Source of the DNA: Beta vulgaris subsp. vulgaris
Taxonomy: Eukaryota > Streptophyta > Magnoliopsida > Caryophyllales > Amaranthaceae
Assembly (NCBI RefSeq): GCF_026745355.1
Contig: NC_079203.1
Coordinates: forward strand, 44,620,081-44,684,080
Length of the DNA: 64,000 nt
Direction: 5' to 3'
How positions within the stretch are numbered: the stretch's first letter is position 1; each line of letters begins with the position of its first letter. Below the pieces are notes generated by a model. It did not search any database, was not told the origin of the DNA, and saw nothing but the letters and a program-made list of their open reading frames with translations. The position numbers and the translations under genes were made by a program. Positions 1-11,558 of this stretch are shown here, piece after piece.

Positions 1-150
1 CTAAAAAAAATCACACATTCTCTTTTCTTTTATGGTTGTAACATTTTAACTTTTGGATTATTTATGTATATAACTATATATTATGACAAACGAATTTATG
101 ACTATTATATAATACAAAACTTTAGAATGTAATATATTGTTCGATTTATC
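1..150. repeat. Left arm of a diverged tandem segmental duplication (copy 1)
   Basis: This AT-rich stretch closely matches 5152-5275: both run through the same words (cacacattctc, acattttaac, tttatgtatata, gacta ttatataatacaaa). The sequence at 2640-2820 likewise matches 6530-6715. The two pairs in the same order suggest an old tandem duplication of roughly 5 kb whose interior was later filled by different transposons in each copy. No coding signal is visible. Confidence 0.5.
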
Positions 151-154
151 TCAA

Positions 155-668
155 TATATATATATATATAGAGAGAGAGAGGGAGAGGGGCAAGATCACA
201 TGAGAAATGAGAATGAATCTCAATCACACGATTGGTTTAGAGTTACAACACTTATTCAATAAAGTTATATCCCTTTAAAAAAAAATGAATTCAAAAAAAA
301 ATTGTTTTTTTTTTGATTTTTTTTTTCAAATATTTTGTTTTTGGAGTTACATCACTTTTTCAAATATATATATATATAGAAGTGAGTTCATATGAGAATG
401 CATACTTACATGAGAAATGAGAATGAAGTTTATTCGATATAACTCTTATGAATAAGTGATGTAACTCTAACGAAAAAGTGATGTAACTCCAAAAAATGAA
501 TATAAGAAAAAAAAAGTTCAAAAAAAAGTTCAAAAAAAAAATTTTTTTTTGGGCTCAAAATTTTTTAGGGAGGTATAACTCTAATGAACAAGTGTTGTAA
601 CTCTAATCCAATCGTGTGGTTGAGATTTATTCTCATTTCTCATGTAAGGAGCATTCTCATGTGATCTT
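155..668. mobile_element. Foldback/MITE-like element with terminal inverted arms, plus AT/GA microsatellite
   Basis: An (AT)n(GA)n microsatellite at 155-190 precedes an inverted repeat. The left arm starting near 191 (caagatcacatgagaaatg) and the right arm ending near 668 are reverse complements over about 50-60 bp, including the word for 'ccaatcgtgtgg'. A second terminus of the same family starts near 380, so the unit may be two nested copies. Related sequence recurs at 30193-30490. No target duplication could be fixed because of the flanking microsatellite, and no transposase is present. Confidence 0.5.
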
Positions 669-1936
669 GTGAAAACACCCATAAAGCTGAAAACTGAAAA
701 CTAAAAATCTGAGCCGTTGATTGTAAGATTGACGATTGCACATCAACACTCACACACGCATCTCGCTGTATTTCCTTTCACACAACTCACCTATCTGTTT
801 CTCTCTCTTTTGTTCTTCTGAACTCTTACTCACCTTATGTTTCTCTCTCTTCTGTTCTTATGAATTTCTTCTAATCTCTCTTGCTCTCACTATTCATCTT
901 CCCTAAAAAAAACCTAGAAACAAATCCATTATTCAATTGTTCACCTTTCATTAGAGCTCTCTTCACTCATCCCTAAATTGCGATAATTAATCAAATCAAT
1001 AACAACATCAGTTAGAAAATCCTTTAATTTTCGAATCACAAAAAGAAGATAATCGTGTTTCAGAGAATATAGGAGAGAGAAAATCGCCGGCGAGAGGGTT
1101 GCTCACCTTCCTGAAGTGAAAACCATGCTCTAGAACATATGAAGGTGACGTTAAGTCTTCTCTGTATGCATCTTCTTGTGTATGATGCAGTGGTTGGTTT
1201 GATCTATGGTGGCAGAGCAAATGTTCAAATTGTATGATTTGGATTAGTTTTTTCTTTTCTTATATTACTCATTCTTTAAACTTGTGATTTGCTACTTTTA
1301 GCTTATTTTTGCTCAAATTTGCTTTAGTTGTTTGACAAATTGTTTGTGTTTTCGCATTTTAAGGTTGAATTTCTTGAATTCGCTATTTTCAGCTCATTTG
1401 ATATTCAATTCTGGTCTAGTAGTTTGAGAATTCGCTTGTGTTTCAAATTTTTAGCTTTTGAATTCGCTATTTTTAGCTCAATTGATATTATTATTTCACC
1501 AGATTTTTTTATTATGAGAGTTGAGAAAGAAAGAGAAGGCTGAAGAAGATGAAAGTGGAAGAAGAAGGTGGGGGGAAATTAGAAGTTGTCGGCGATTTGA
1601 TTTTTGACTTGTGAATTTTTGGTGGATTTTGGTGTTGATTTGTTGAAGACTTAAAAGTTACCCTCATAATACTCAAAGTTACCCTTATAATACTCAAAGT
1701 TACCCTAGAAAGATAAAAATTAATTATGATATACTAAAGTTATCCTAAACGTACTAAAAGTTACCCTTATAATATATAAAGTTGCCCTGGAAATATATAA
1801 AGTTATCCTTAATATAGTGAAGTTACCCTAAAACAGGCAAAAGTTACCTCTAAAGTATATAAAGTTACCCTAAAAGTGGTAAAAGTTACCCTTGTTTTCA
1901 GTTTTCAGACTAAGAGCTGTTTTCAGCGGATCCTAC

Positions 1937-1938
<2 letters not shown>
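669..1938. repeat. Intergenic repeat with short terminal inverted repeats, probably a non-autonomous transposon
   Basis: The sequence opens with gctgaaaactgaaaac (near 687) and closes with its near reverse complement gttttcagttttcagac (near 1892), and a further cag-rich copy follows. That is the geometry of a non-autonomous element about 1.2 kb long. The interior is pyrimidine-rich on the left (770-960) and contains a minisatellite on the right. Short reading frames here are not protein-like. Superfamily is unknown because no target duplication can be defined next to the AT tract. Confidence 0.35.
1649..1901 (+). repeat. Degenerate 20-22 bp minisatellite (about 12 units)
   Basis: The core word aaagttaccct is repeated about a dozen times, joined by short AT-rich linkers such as tataatactc, atatat and agaaagat. 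The units are diverged from each other, so the array is not recent. It lies inside the repeat at 669-1938 and has no open reading frame. Confidence 0.75.

Positions 1939-1993
<55 letters not shown>
1939..1993. repeat. (AT)n microsatellite
   Basis: About 50 bp of uninterrupted AT dinucleotides directly abut the left end of the foldback at 1994. Together with the tract at 2522-2618 it brackets that element, as if the foldback had inserted into a longer AT array. Confidence 0.9.
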
Positions 1994-2622
<629 letters not shown>

Positions 2623-2639
2623 AGTTTTTTTCTGTTAAA

Positions 2640-2820
2640 AGAACTAGAGAAATTAATGATCAAAGTTGTGTATTGGCAAGCATGAAAGTCAAAAGGTTGT
2701 AACTATCAAATAAAGGAGGAACCACAAAATTTGATAAGTTACTCAATTCAATAACACGATTGATGAGAAACGTCAAGTCTTGAGTTGTTATATGCAAAAG
2801 ACGCATATATCAATGACAAT
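2640..2820. repeat. Right arm of the segmental duplication (copy 1)
   Basis: This segment matches 6530-6715 over its length (shared words include gataagttactca, ttcaataac and gagttgtta). It is the right-hand partner of the match between 1-150 and 5152-5275. No gene. Confidence 0.6.
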
Positions 2821-2825
2821 CTATA

Positions 2826-3205
2826 TCTATATATGCTAATAAACCTTGATAGTTAGTCCTAAGTGTGATCCATAGGTTTACACTTGCCATTTGGCAAAGC
2901 AAATTTGTCCAAAGTATTGTCTTCGCACGTGTCGGTTTTTTAGCCTTCTTTTGCCACCTAGATTTCTATTTAATTGGTCATCTTCAATCAAGTTTCTCTC
3001 AATCAATTAATCTATAAAATCTATATATACTAATAAACCTTGATAATTTGTCCTAAGTGTGATCCATAGGTTTGCTCTCGCATTTGGCAAAGCAAAAATC
3101 ATCCTAAGTATTGTCTTCGCCACGTGTCGTTTCTTAAGCCTTCTTTTGCCACCTAAATTTCTATTTAATTGGTCATTCTTTAATCAACTAATTCTAAATC
3201 ATTCC
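2826..3205 (+). repeat. Two tandem copies (about 194 bp each) of a Helitron-like 5' end
   Basis: Copy 1 (2826-3019) and copy 2 (3020-3205) each start with a tctatatata/ctaataaacc block and continue through gtgatccataggttt, atttggcaaagc, cacgtgtcg and cttcttttgccacct. The opening resembles the TC-starting 5' ends of plant Helitrons, such as the one at 6846. I do not find a matching CTRR hairpin 3' end, so these may be truncated ends. No coding sequence. Confidence 0.45.
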
Positions 3206-3967
3206 TAATTTGAAAAAACATGATCTTAGGGATTTTTTTTTGAAAGAATGATCTTAGGGATTTGATATATTAAAACTCATTATATACGGTTTTCCTAAAG
3301 AAAAAAAAAACCGAATTAATGTTTTCAAAAACATTGTTTTAAAAACTAAATCTATCGCTATAAATACTCCAATCATACTTGCATTGCATTGCTACGCCAA
3401 ACTCTACAAACCCTAAAATCCAAAAAAAAAATACCATATTTTCTTATAAGTACTGACATCTTTTCCCCTACAACTAAGTACTAACATCTTTCCCCTACCA
3501 ATAAGTACTAACATCTTTTCCCCTGTTTATATATGATTTTAGTTCTGTTGCCATGGTAGTAATGGCAGCTGTTCTTTCGTGTTAAACGGGAGGTAAAACA
3601 TAGCTGGCAGCAATGGCGGATCTACGAATTTCAAAATGGGGGTCCAAAAAAATATCCTAACGTCATACGGCAATTGTTTTTAGGAAGAAATTCACTTGTT
3701 TAACAATTAACTCACAAGTCACAATCCAAAAAAGACATATAAAAATTAAATCCAAACAATGTGAACTCACTCAAACTAAAATTACTTAATTACATCTACT
3801 AATTTATCAAAACTAAAACATATTATAGCAATTGAAGATAACAATTAATAAATACCTTGTGTCAACTTTCAAATTCCAATTGAACTGCCGGCCACCAGAC
3901 ACCGGCGTTTATTGCAGCCGTGGCGCCATTGTCGTCAGGGTCGTCGGTCGAATAGAGTAGTAAGAGT
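3206..3967. repeat. Gene-free AT-rich stretch with a short tandem repeat and a hAT-like terminus
   Basis: Three tandem units of about 26 bp (core aagtactaacatctttcccc) lie at 3448-3524. Near 3610 the words caatggcggatctacg resemble the end of the hAT-like element that starts at 3968, so part of this stretch is probably an older, broken copy of the same family. No reading frame looks real. Confidence 0.4.
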
Positions 3968-4852
3968 CACTGGCGGATCCAGGAATTTCCTAATGGTGGT
4001 TCACCATCCATTACCGTTCACTAAATCAAAATAATTTTTGATAAAAAATACTCCAAACTAAATTTCAATCGAAAAGAAAATAAATATATAAACAATAATT
4101 ATACAAAATACAACCAAATAGTACTAGAATCTGAAAGTTGGGGATTTTATTTGCATTTTGTGAAAAAACTACCAATGTTTTGCATTTTGTTTGGAGTACG
4201 TTTTCTCTTCATTATCAAATCTGAAAATCAAGTAACAATTGAACTAAATTTGATGTATCTCAAAAAATGAAACATATGTCAATTTGTCAACAGATAACAC
4301 CCAATTCAAATATAATGTAATTTCAATTATCAAACACCAATAACACACAAATCAAAATACAACAACAAAATCAACAATTATAAGAATTCTACATTACATA
4401 ATCTGATATATAAACACCCATAACAATTGAAATTGCAATTTATTTTTTAATTCTCGTGAAATTTATAAACCCTAATCTATAAAGTAAAACAAAAATCAAG
4501 CAAATTGAGTAGATTAAGATATACCTAGAGCAGATTCACGATTTGTCCGTCCACCGTCGTCCACCAAGGAATGAATTCCGACCACTTTTGCGGCTGCACG
4601 TCGGCGAATGGTCAAGGAACAGACGAACACTCAATGACTGCACGAAGCCACGAATCGCCCACGAAGGACGAAGCCACCAGCAGTGACGAAGCCACAAATC
4701 GCCCAGGACTATTAGTCAACGAGGCGCCGCCGGTGAGGCCGCCGGACGAAGCGAGGCAGCGAGAAAGTTGGGGATTTTATGAGAGAGAAAGGTCGCGAGT
4801 GTGGGGTGAGGAAAAGAACGCACCAGCGTGTTATGTGCTAAATCCGCCCCTG
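3968..4852. mobile_element. Non-autonomous hAT-like transposon with 8-bp target duplication
   Basis: The left end reads CACTGGCGGATCC and the right end, read inward, CAGGGGCGGAT, giving short imperfect terminal inverted repeats. The element is flanked by a perfect 8-bp direct repeat GTAAGAGT (3960-3967 and 4853-4860). An 8-bp duplication plus short termini of the CAG/CAC-GGCGGAT type fits the hAT superfamily. An open frame of 133 codons at 4571-4972 runs past the right end of the element and shows no transposase motif. The 885-bp size is far too small for an autonomous hAT. Confidence 0.8.
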
Positions 4853-4860
4853 GTAAGAGT

Positions 4861-5294
4861 ACAGCACCTTACTGACCTTAGGGATTTTGAGGAGGGAGAA
4901 AATGATCTGCAATCAGTAAAGGTGAGTTTGATTTTTTTTTTTTTTTTTTTTTTTTTGAGGAGAGAGCGTTAACACTCTACAAAAATATCAATTGAGATTG
5001 GCGTGAGTAATTAGGGCTTCTCGCTTCTTAATTAAGATCTCGGGCTCGAGTGAAAAATGATGCCATTTGAGGTACCCATGCAAACTCCCTAAGGAGATTA
5101 GTCCACTCGTTGAAGGCGGTGATAAACTCCTTGTAGTAGGACCAAAAACAATTCTAAAATTCACACATTCTCAAATCTTACATTTTAACTTTTGTACTAT
5201 TTATGTATATATATTATGATGAAGGAATTTATGACTATTATATAATACAAACTTTAAAATGTATGACGAAAAATTTTTTTGCTCTTTAAAAAAT
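4861..5294. repeat. Gene-free stretch: T-tract and left arm of segmental duplication copy 2
   Basis: A run of about 25 T lies near 4931-4956. The segment 5152-5275 repeats the first 150 bp of the window. Nothing coding is seen. Confidence 0.5.
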
Positions 5295-6480
5295 TGTTAG
5301 AGATATATTAGGATACTAAAGATATGATAAATATCTTTAGGATATATTAGTAGTTAGGATATTAATTATATTAGGGAAATATTATCTTATGATTTATTTC
5401 AGATAAGTATTAAGAATAATATATCTTCTGGAGGTGGTTTTCGGGTGGGAGTTTCTGGATGTATATATATACGTTATTGATGAATGAGAAGGGACACACA
5501 AAATTAACCAAACTTAACATGGTATCAAGAGCCAAAGGTTGAGAAAAATTTTCTCCACCCACGAACCAAAAATCGATCGACAGATCGAAGAAGAAGAAAA
5601 AAAAAACCGAAACCAAGATCTTGAACTCCGAACCAAAAACACCAAACATATGAACCACAGAACGTGAGCACTCCAAATTTTTTTCGCCAATAATGACCGA
5701 ATCCACATAAACCAATATTCCCAAACCGGATCCCGCCTACTTTCTAGGCTCCAATGATAATCCAGGCAACTTAATCACTCTGATTCAGTTGAAAGATGAC
5801 AACTTTGATGAATGGGCACGTGCAATTCGCATGTCTCTGAATGCTAAACGTAAATTAGGGTTCTTGCAGAGCACTATTCCTAAGCCTTCTACCCCGGGAA
5901 AATTAGCCCGCGCCAATAAAACCGTGGCTGGTGGTAGTGGCTCTCACGAAAAATCAGGTGGTGGGGGTGTTGGGAACTCTCAACCACGCGACCCTGCAAG
6001 CGCATGATTGGCAGGCATCACGCCTGATCAGTGGCAGAACCTCTTAGACTTGCTGAACATGCCTAAACCGAAAGATCCCGATTTATTGAAATATTTGGTG
6101 AGTTCGAAAAGAATTGGCGTTCTCATCAAGAAGAAGAAAAAATTTGGTGGGTTCGAAAAGAATGGCGTTCCCAACAATATATTTATTTAATTTGATTTGA
6201 CTTAATTTTTTTTGTTTTTCCAATCGCAACGTTCGTATTACTGCCGTTGCGATTGCGGGAGGGTGTTAAAGATATATTAGGATACTAAAGATATGATAAA
6301 TATCTTTAGGATATATTAGTAGTTAGGATATGAATTATATTAGGGAAATATTATCTTATGATTTATTTCAGATAAGTATTAAGAATAATATATCTTCTGG
6401 AGGTGATTTCCGGGTGGGAGTTTCTATGTACTCCTATATATATATTGTAGTCATCGTTCATTATTGAACATAACTTAATA
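5295..6480 (+). mobile_element. Small non-autonomous copia-type LTR element (TRIM/LARD-like) with a broken gag remnant
   Basis: Two LTRs of about 220 bp (5295-5519 and 6264-6480) share long identical blocks and begin TGTTA. The left one ends in CA and is followed at once by a tRNA-Met-type primer binding site (TGGTATCAAGAGCC, 5520-5533). A purine tract (gcgggaggg) lies just before the right LTR. The interior is only about 740 bp. From 5693 it reads as a copia gag N-terminus (GNLITLIQLK, then DEWARAIRMSLNAK) interrupted by in-frame stops at 5708 and 6005. No protease, integrase or reverse transcriptase is present, so any mobility would have been in trans. A short AAAT at both outer edges is a possible target duplication; the right LTR end is decayed. 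Confidence 0.8.
5693..6190 (+). pseudogene. Truncated copia gag fragment inside the TRIM-like element
   Basis: The frame opens at 5693, meets TAA at 5708-5710, continues in frame through a region recognisable as the N-terminal part of copia gag (about residues 10-60 of that family), then meets TGA at 6005-6007 and continues to 6190. The last part contains a degraded internal duplication of about 45 bp (two versions of a phrase ending in Lys-rich residues). A capsid core, zinc knuckle and all pol domains are absent. It is a remnant, not a working gene. Confidence 0.7.
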
Positions 6481-6529
6481 AAATCATATTGTTTCTCTAT
6501 TCTCATAAACTTGTCAAAAATCTACAGAA

Positions 6530-6845
6530 ATTAATAGTCAAAGTAGCGTATTGGCAAATATGAAATTCAAAACATTGCAACTATTAAATAAAGAAGGATG
6601 CACAAATTTTGATAAGTTACTCAGTTCAATAACTCGGTTGATGAAAAATGCCAAATCATGAGTTGTTACATGAATTTACATGCAAAAGACGCATGTATCA
6701 ATCGCAATATCATAAATAAAACAAATTATATTTAACAAATGAATAATGTTGTTATCAGTTTTAAAAAATTGTATTTTAGTTTATAAATGTTGATATTTAA
6801 ACCCTCGGTTGATGAAAAATGCCAAATCATGAGTTGTTACATGAA
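6530..6845. repeat. Right arm of segmental duplication copy 2 and first unit of a 169-bp tandem repeat
   Basis: The start matches 2640-2820. From about 6637 to 6805 a unit beginning cggttgatgaaaaatgcc is followed at 6806 by a second copy, which is split by the Helitron at 6846-7412 and resumes at 7413-7543. No coding signal. Confidence 0.7.
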
Positions 6846-7412
6846 TCTATACAAATATATTAAAAGGCGTGCGTAACAACGTCGATGCGCCACATGGCAC
6901 CCTCCTCTGGCCACCAAAATTTTGCCAAGTTTCTGTTAACCAACAAAAGTCAAGCTGTCATTATTTAAAAATAAATATGCTAAAGCTTGGGCTCAAACCC
7001 CTTACCTTATGTAAGGATTTTCAAAGAATCACCATCTCATCTAACATCTCTTAGTGATCCATGTTTCCGCAAAATTATAAGTATGTGTTGTAATTAGTTA
7101 ATGTTATTAAACATATCCCTTGCATCTTTAAAAATAAATAAATTTGCATGTTCATTAAAATTAATTATGTATCATCATACCATTTGAAGAGCAGTGTTGA
7201 CCACTATAGTAGGGAGTTTTAGTTCATGTAATCTATGTACATAAAAAAATTTAGAAATTGCTTAGTATAGGGTTTGATCCCGAGACCTCAAGTACATATA
7301 CTAAAGTCTTAACCATTAGACTAAGTTGTATTTATTGTAATTATCATAAAGTATTATATTAATAAATGAAATTTTTTTCTTACCCGGGGCATAGCTCGGG
7401 CCTAATAACTAG
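6846..7412 (+). mobile_element. Non-autonomous Helitron with intact ends and a readable empty site
   Basis: The element begins TCTATACAAATATATT and ends in CTAG, preceded by a GC-rich hairpin at 7384-7401 (CCCGGGGC, loop ATA, GCTCGGG). It sits between A (6845) and T (7413) without target duplication, as Helitrons do. The adjacent undisturbed tandem repeat copy (about 6660-6680) reads straight across the junction, so the empty site is visible in the same window. A segment near 7262-7330 looks like an antisense tRNA-type B box. No Rep or helicase is encoded in the 567 bp. Confidence 0.85.
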
Positions 7413-8026
7413 TTTACATGCAAAAGACACATGTATCAATCGCAATATCATAAATAAAACAAATTATATTTAACAAATGAATAATGTTGTTATCAGTTTT
7501 AAAAATTGTATTTTAGTTTATAAATGTTGATATTTAAACCCTAATGTTTTACTCCCTGTGTATTTTTTTAGTTTCTCACGTGTAATCTTGACATTATTCA
7601 TAATTAAAAGGAATCTTCTAGATTTTTCTCACTATTCTTAAACGTAGTAACCACATTCCTTTTTTGGCTCCATCCGAAGCTCAAATTTGAGAGATTTGTC
7701 CAATGAACCTACAAATCAATCGCAGATTTTTTTGGTTTGTGGCAATAAGGTTACATGCCTACCATATACAAGTCAATGGCGGAATAAATGACCAAACATA
7801 ACTGCGACTTTCATCTGGTAGTATTTATTTTAAAAGAAACTTTATTGTAAAATATATATTTTTTTGAGAAAAAAAAAAAATATAGTTTTTTGGAATAACT
7901 TTTTCATATAAAGATAATTCCTTAAAATTTTCCATCAAATAACTATAATTATATTAACACCTTTAATATTTTGGCTCGTTTATATTATGAATTAAGTTGG
8001 TTACACTTACTAGTTACCACTTACCA
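7413..8026. repeat. End of the tandem repeat, then gene-free AT-rich DNA
   Basis: 7413-7543 completes the second 169-bp repeat unit. From 7544 to 8026 I see no gene, repeat or clear transposon end, only AT-rich sequence with an A-tract near 7870. Confidence 0.5.
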
Positions 8027-8131
8027 AATAGGCCCTATTTGGCGATTAGATGATTGTAGGTGTTAGGTGATTGAATTAGCTGATAACTAATAGATTATTG
8101 TATTAGTTAATTTGACTAGTTGGTTGTATTA

Positions 8132-9098
8132 GTTGTGAGTTCACTCATGGTACATCCGGGTGTACCATGAGCATGGTACACCCAAGTATTTTTGTAATAA
8201 ATTAGTTATGGGGCACGTTCGTAATTTTGCCTACTCTTTCTCATCTCCCTCTTCCACATGTTCTCCTCTTCCACGTGCTTTCACTGTCATTTTTCCCGGT
8301 GATGCTGCCGCTGCTCATTTCTACTCCTCTACCTCTCACCGCCGGCGAAAAAGTAAAGAAAAACACAAAACCCATAAAAATGGAGATCAGATGTCAGCAA
8401 TGGAAGAAAACTTGAGGAAGCAGCCACGACTCATGAAACTCGTCGTTTTGGTAGACTTGAATGTCGATCCTCCTAAAATTGACGAAGAAGAGACAAACCC
8501 TCTTCTTTTTTTTGCTCTTTTTCCTCCCAGGTCTTTCTTATTTCTTGCTAAAAGTTCATTTATTTTATGTTTTTTTGAATAAATTGATGCAATTTTCAAT
8601 GGTTCTGGTTTTGTTTTTCATTTTAGAAGAGTTATTTATCTAAAAAATAAACGAGTTGAAATTCGTCGATTTTGTCGGAATTGGAGTTGAAATTTCTCAA
8701 GATGATTGGGGGGTTAGGGTTTTCCGACGATGCCATTGTTGCTCGTTTGTTCTATTCTTATTGTTTTGCTCATTGTTGTTCATTTGTTCAATTGTTCTGT
8801 TATTGTTGTTGTTGTTTCAATTCTTCTCTCTCTCCTCCTTCCAAACCTTCCAAACACAACAATGAAGATCTAAAATTCGCGAAAAAAAAAGAAATTTCCA
8901 GATTTGAAATTGAGGAAGATGATGATGAGCAAATGACAAAGTTTGCTCATTCGGGTAAAAATGTGCTCATTTTCTTAAATGGGTATAAATGCTTGCTCAT
9001 TTTGCTCATTTGCTCATTTGCTCATTTTGCTCATTTGGAGAAAATAGTCTTGGGTGTACCATGAGCATGGTACACCCAGGTCTATTATAAAGATTCCC
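8132..9098 (+). mobile_element. Inserted element bounded by self-palindromic terminal repeats
   Basis: A palindromic block (two 13-bp arms, TGGGTGTACCATG and its complement, around AG) occurs near the left end (8158-8184) and again near the right end (9051-9078). The left block is preceded by a third half-site (CATGGTACATCC, 8147-8158). The element interrupts the left arm of MITE A and is flanked by ATTA (8128-8131, 9099-9102), a possible short target duplication. The interior has open frames of 60-140 codons on the forward strand, including a phrase LVDLNVDPP, and a CT-rich block that may be captured gene sequence. No known transposase is visible and I cannot assign a superfamily. Confidence 0.55.
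8985..9037 (+). repeat. Short tandem repeat of tgctcattt
   Basis: Five to six adjacent copies of an 8-9 bp unit (tgctcatt with one to two extra T) lie just before the right terminal palindrome of the inserted element. Confidence 0.8.
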
Positions 9099-9242
9099 AT
9101 TAATTGTTTGTATAAATGTGTTTGGTAAGTAGTTGATAGTTGATTGCTACATAATTGTGTAAAATGACCAATAAAGATACGAGCATAATCCGTTATTATT
9201 ATATCATTATATATATGGCCTTGTTATATAAAGAGAGAATTG

Positions 9243-9860
9243 TGGGAAAACTAGAGGTTTAAACTCATATTAGAGGATTTGACTAGTCATCCTCTAAATA
9301 AAGAGAAGTTTCATTTAGATGATTGGGCCCAAAAAGCTCTCTTTGAAAAAATTGGAGGAGCTTTTTGACTTAAAGGTTTGGAAATGAGTGGGTCAATTAA
9401 TTTATGTCATAAAGTTTTTGAAAATTACATTAATAACTAATAAAAAGTAAAACAATAGATTATGCACATTTCCTTATTGGTCATTCTACATAATTATGTA
9501 TCAATCAACTATATATTTACCAAACACCTTTATACAAATTGTTAATACAACCAGCCAGTAAAATCAGCTTATACAATAAGCTATCAGCCAATACAATTAG
9601 CTAATAGCTAACCGTTATTCGCTAATTGCCAAACAGGACTATTGTTTATTATTTTAATTTTCAAGAATTTTAGAATATAAATAAAATTTGACTCACTCAT
9701 TTCCAAACCTCTATTGTCAAATAGTCATTCCCAACTTTTTTCAAAAAGATTGTTTTTATCCCCAATTAGCTATTTGAAGCTTTCATTTACGAAACACTCA
9801 AATTAAAAGATTGACAAACTAAATCATCAAATATGAGTACAAACCTTTAAGTTTTCCTCA
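9243..9860. mobile_element. MITE-like inverted arms B, interleaved with element A
   Basis: The arm at about 9243-9410 (gggaaaact..aggttt..ctcatatt..ggtttggaaatgagtg) is the reverse complement of about 9683-9860. The right arm of element A (9455-9643) lies between the two arms, while the left arm of A lies outside them, so the order is A B A' B'. No reading frame is supported. Confidence 0.5.
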
Positions 9861-10354
9861 AATCTATCTTTACCATAGCCATAAATCATAATCTTATAAG
9901 AATATAACACTCTGCCTTCGTAAGAAATAAACTCTAACACCCTCTTTTTATCCCTAGTCTAGATTAGATTGTCCATTCCAACTTTCCATCTAAAAGTTTG
10001 ATAATAACACGCAATTTGGGTTTTTGAGGAGAGAATTTGGAGCATATTAAACCTTTGGACGAGATTAGAACTCGAATCTTCCAAAATTATGAAGGTTCCT
10101 TTATTTAGAGGTAATTTCAGTACTCCTGCTAGTTTCAAGATTCAAAACTTCGATCTTTCACAATTTGAAGTTTGTTCGTTCACCAGTAATTTCATTTCAA
10201 TACTTCCCATGTATCTTGTTTAAACTTTTTTGTACAAACATGCACCAACTTTGAATTTTTGGAATAAGATCATCTTACCTTACTATTTGAGTTAAAGGGG
10301 TCATCTAAAAAGTCGCGTAAACAAAAACTAACCTCTTTTGGATTGGATAACTAA
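9861..10354. other. Intergenic, no feature recognised
   Basis: AT-rich sequence without a supported gene, repeat or transposon end. Confidence 0.5.
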
Positions 10355-10917
10355 GAGGTCGTTTGGTTCACCTCAAATTTCAATGGAATTTGGATTTTCT
10401 AGGAAGTACAAAATAGGGTACTTGTTTGGTATACAGGAAATAGGGAATTTATGGGAAATAGAATTTCCAATTTTAGAAATTCTTGTGAAGTGTAGGAAAT
10501 TAATCACCAACCTCTCTTGATGATTAGAAATTTCTGTCTCAATTACAAATTCCTATGCTTAATCAAAAACCCAAAGGCACTTTCTAAGAAATAGACGAGA
10601 GAGTTTACTTCCCATGAAATAAGACTTGTTCTAATGGTAATCAATTGAGTCCTAAGTATTGTTTGGTTGAACATACGAGGTATTATTTCCTAGATTTTTT
10701 TAAAAGAATTTCAATTTTTAGGGAGTGAACAAAAGTTGTTTGGTTGTTCATATGAAATTTAGGAAGTTCTACTTACCGGGTCTCCCTAAGTAAGTAAGGA
10801 ACTTTGTCCATTATACAGGAAGTCTACTTACAATATTTTTACCAACCAAACAACTTCACCCTATTCTACTAGAAAACTCCATTTCCCGTACATTTTATGT
10901 CAATCAAACAACCTCTC
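10355..10917. mobile_element. MITE with gaggtcgtttggtt-type terminal inverted repeats
   Basis: The left end gaggtcgtttggttca and the right end, read inward, gaggttgtttgattga form imperfect terminal inverted repeats 563 bp apart. The interior repeats related words (gtttggtt, aggaagt, ggaaat). The terminus resembles non-autonomous hAT elements of plants; no clear target duplication was seen. Confidence 0.5.
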
Positions 10918-11549
10918 AGATTGTCTTATTGTCTCATTCGATAATTCGCTAATATATATTTCTTTTATTTTCTTAAATTTTATAATAAGAAATAAACTCA
11001 AAAATGATGATGTGCATGTTTAAATTATTGCTCTTTCACCAAGTTGTGCAATGAAATATCAGACAAGTTATGTGGGATGCTGTAGATATGATGAGTATTG
11101 AGTCACTAGGTTGATGCTGCAAGAGACACTTGTGATTTTGAGTAAGAAAGCAACTTTATATTTGGCCTTTGATTGATTCCTCGTCGCCCACAAGATTTTT
11201 ATTTTTTAGCATATTCTTCTTGAGATGGGTAAGTTATCAACAAGGCGTAGCAAATGCTCATCATGACCTCTCTATTCTTGACACGTGTCTGCTCTTATAT
11301 TCTCTTTCAGGTTTCTCTTCCATCCCTATTTTGATCAAGTGATTCTGTTTAGTACTAGCTATTTCTTGCTTTTTGAGTTAAAGTTAATGCATTATGTCAG
11401 CCATTATGTTGTTTTGATTTGATAGTTTGTGTTTTTTATGTAAATCTTATATGTTCTATTAATCATGAGTTTTGAAACTCTTTTAGTTTTCACAAGTGTG
11501 TACAAACATAATGCTTCATCCCATGGCGAACCGCGTGAGTTATCCCACA
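10918..11549. other. Intergenic, no feature recognised
   Basis: No gene or repeat structure is supported. It could include distal promoter or 5' UTR sequence of the HPt gene that starts at 14432, but nothing in the sequence proves this. Confidence 0.4.
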
Positions 11550-11558
11550 TTTACTAAA

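Larger units (their letters stand above)
8027..9643. mobile_element. MITE-like element A with about 200-bp inverted arms, interrupted by another element
   Basis: The left end (AATAGGCCCTATTTGGC, 8027) and right end (read inward AATAGTCCTGTTTGGC, 9643) are inverted repeats. The left arm continues from 8131 into 9099-9215 across the insertion at 8132-9098, and the right arm covers about 9455-9643. Termini with tttggc..attag resemble hAT-type MITEs common in plants, but I found no clean 8-bp target duplication. No coding sequence belongs to it. Confidence 0.6.

Noticed and set aside
4571..4972. 133-codon forward frame rich in charged residues
   Set aside because: It begins inside the hAT-like element, crosses its right end and target duplication, and ends in a poly-T stretch. 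No domain is recognisable.
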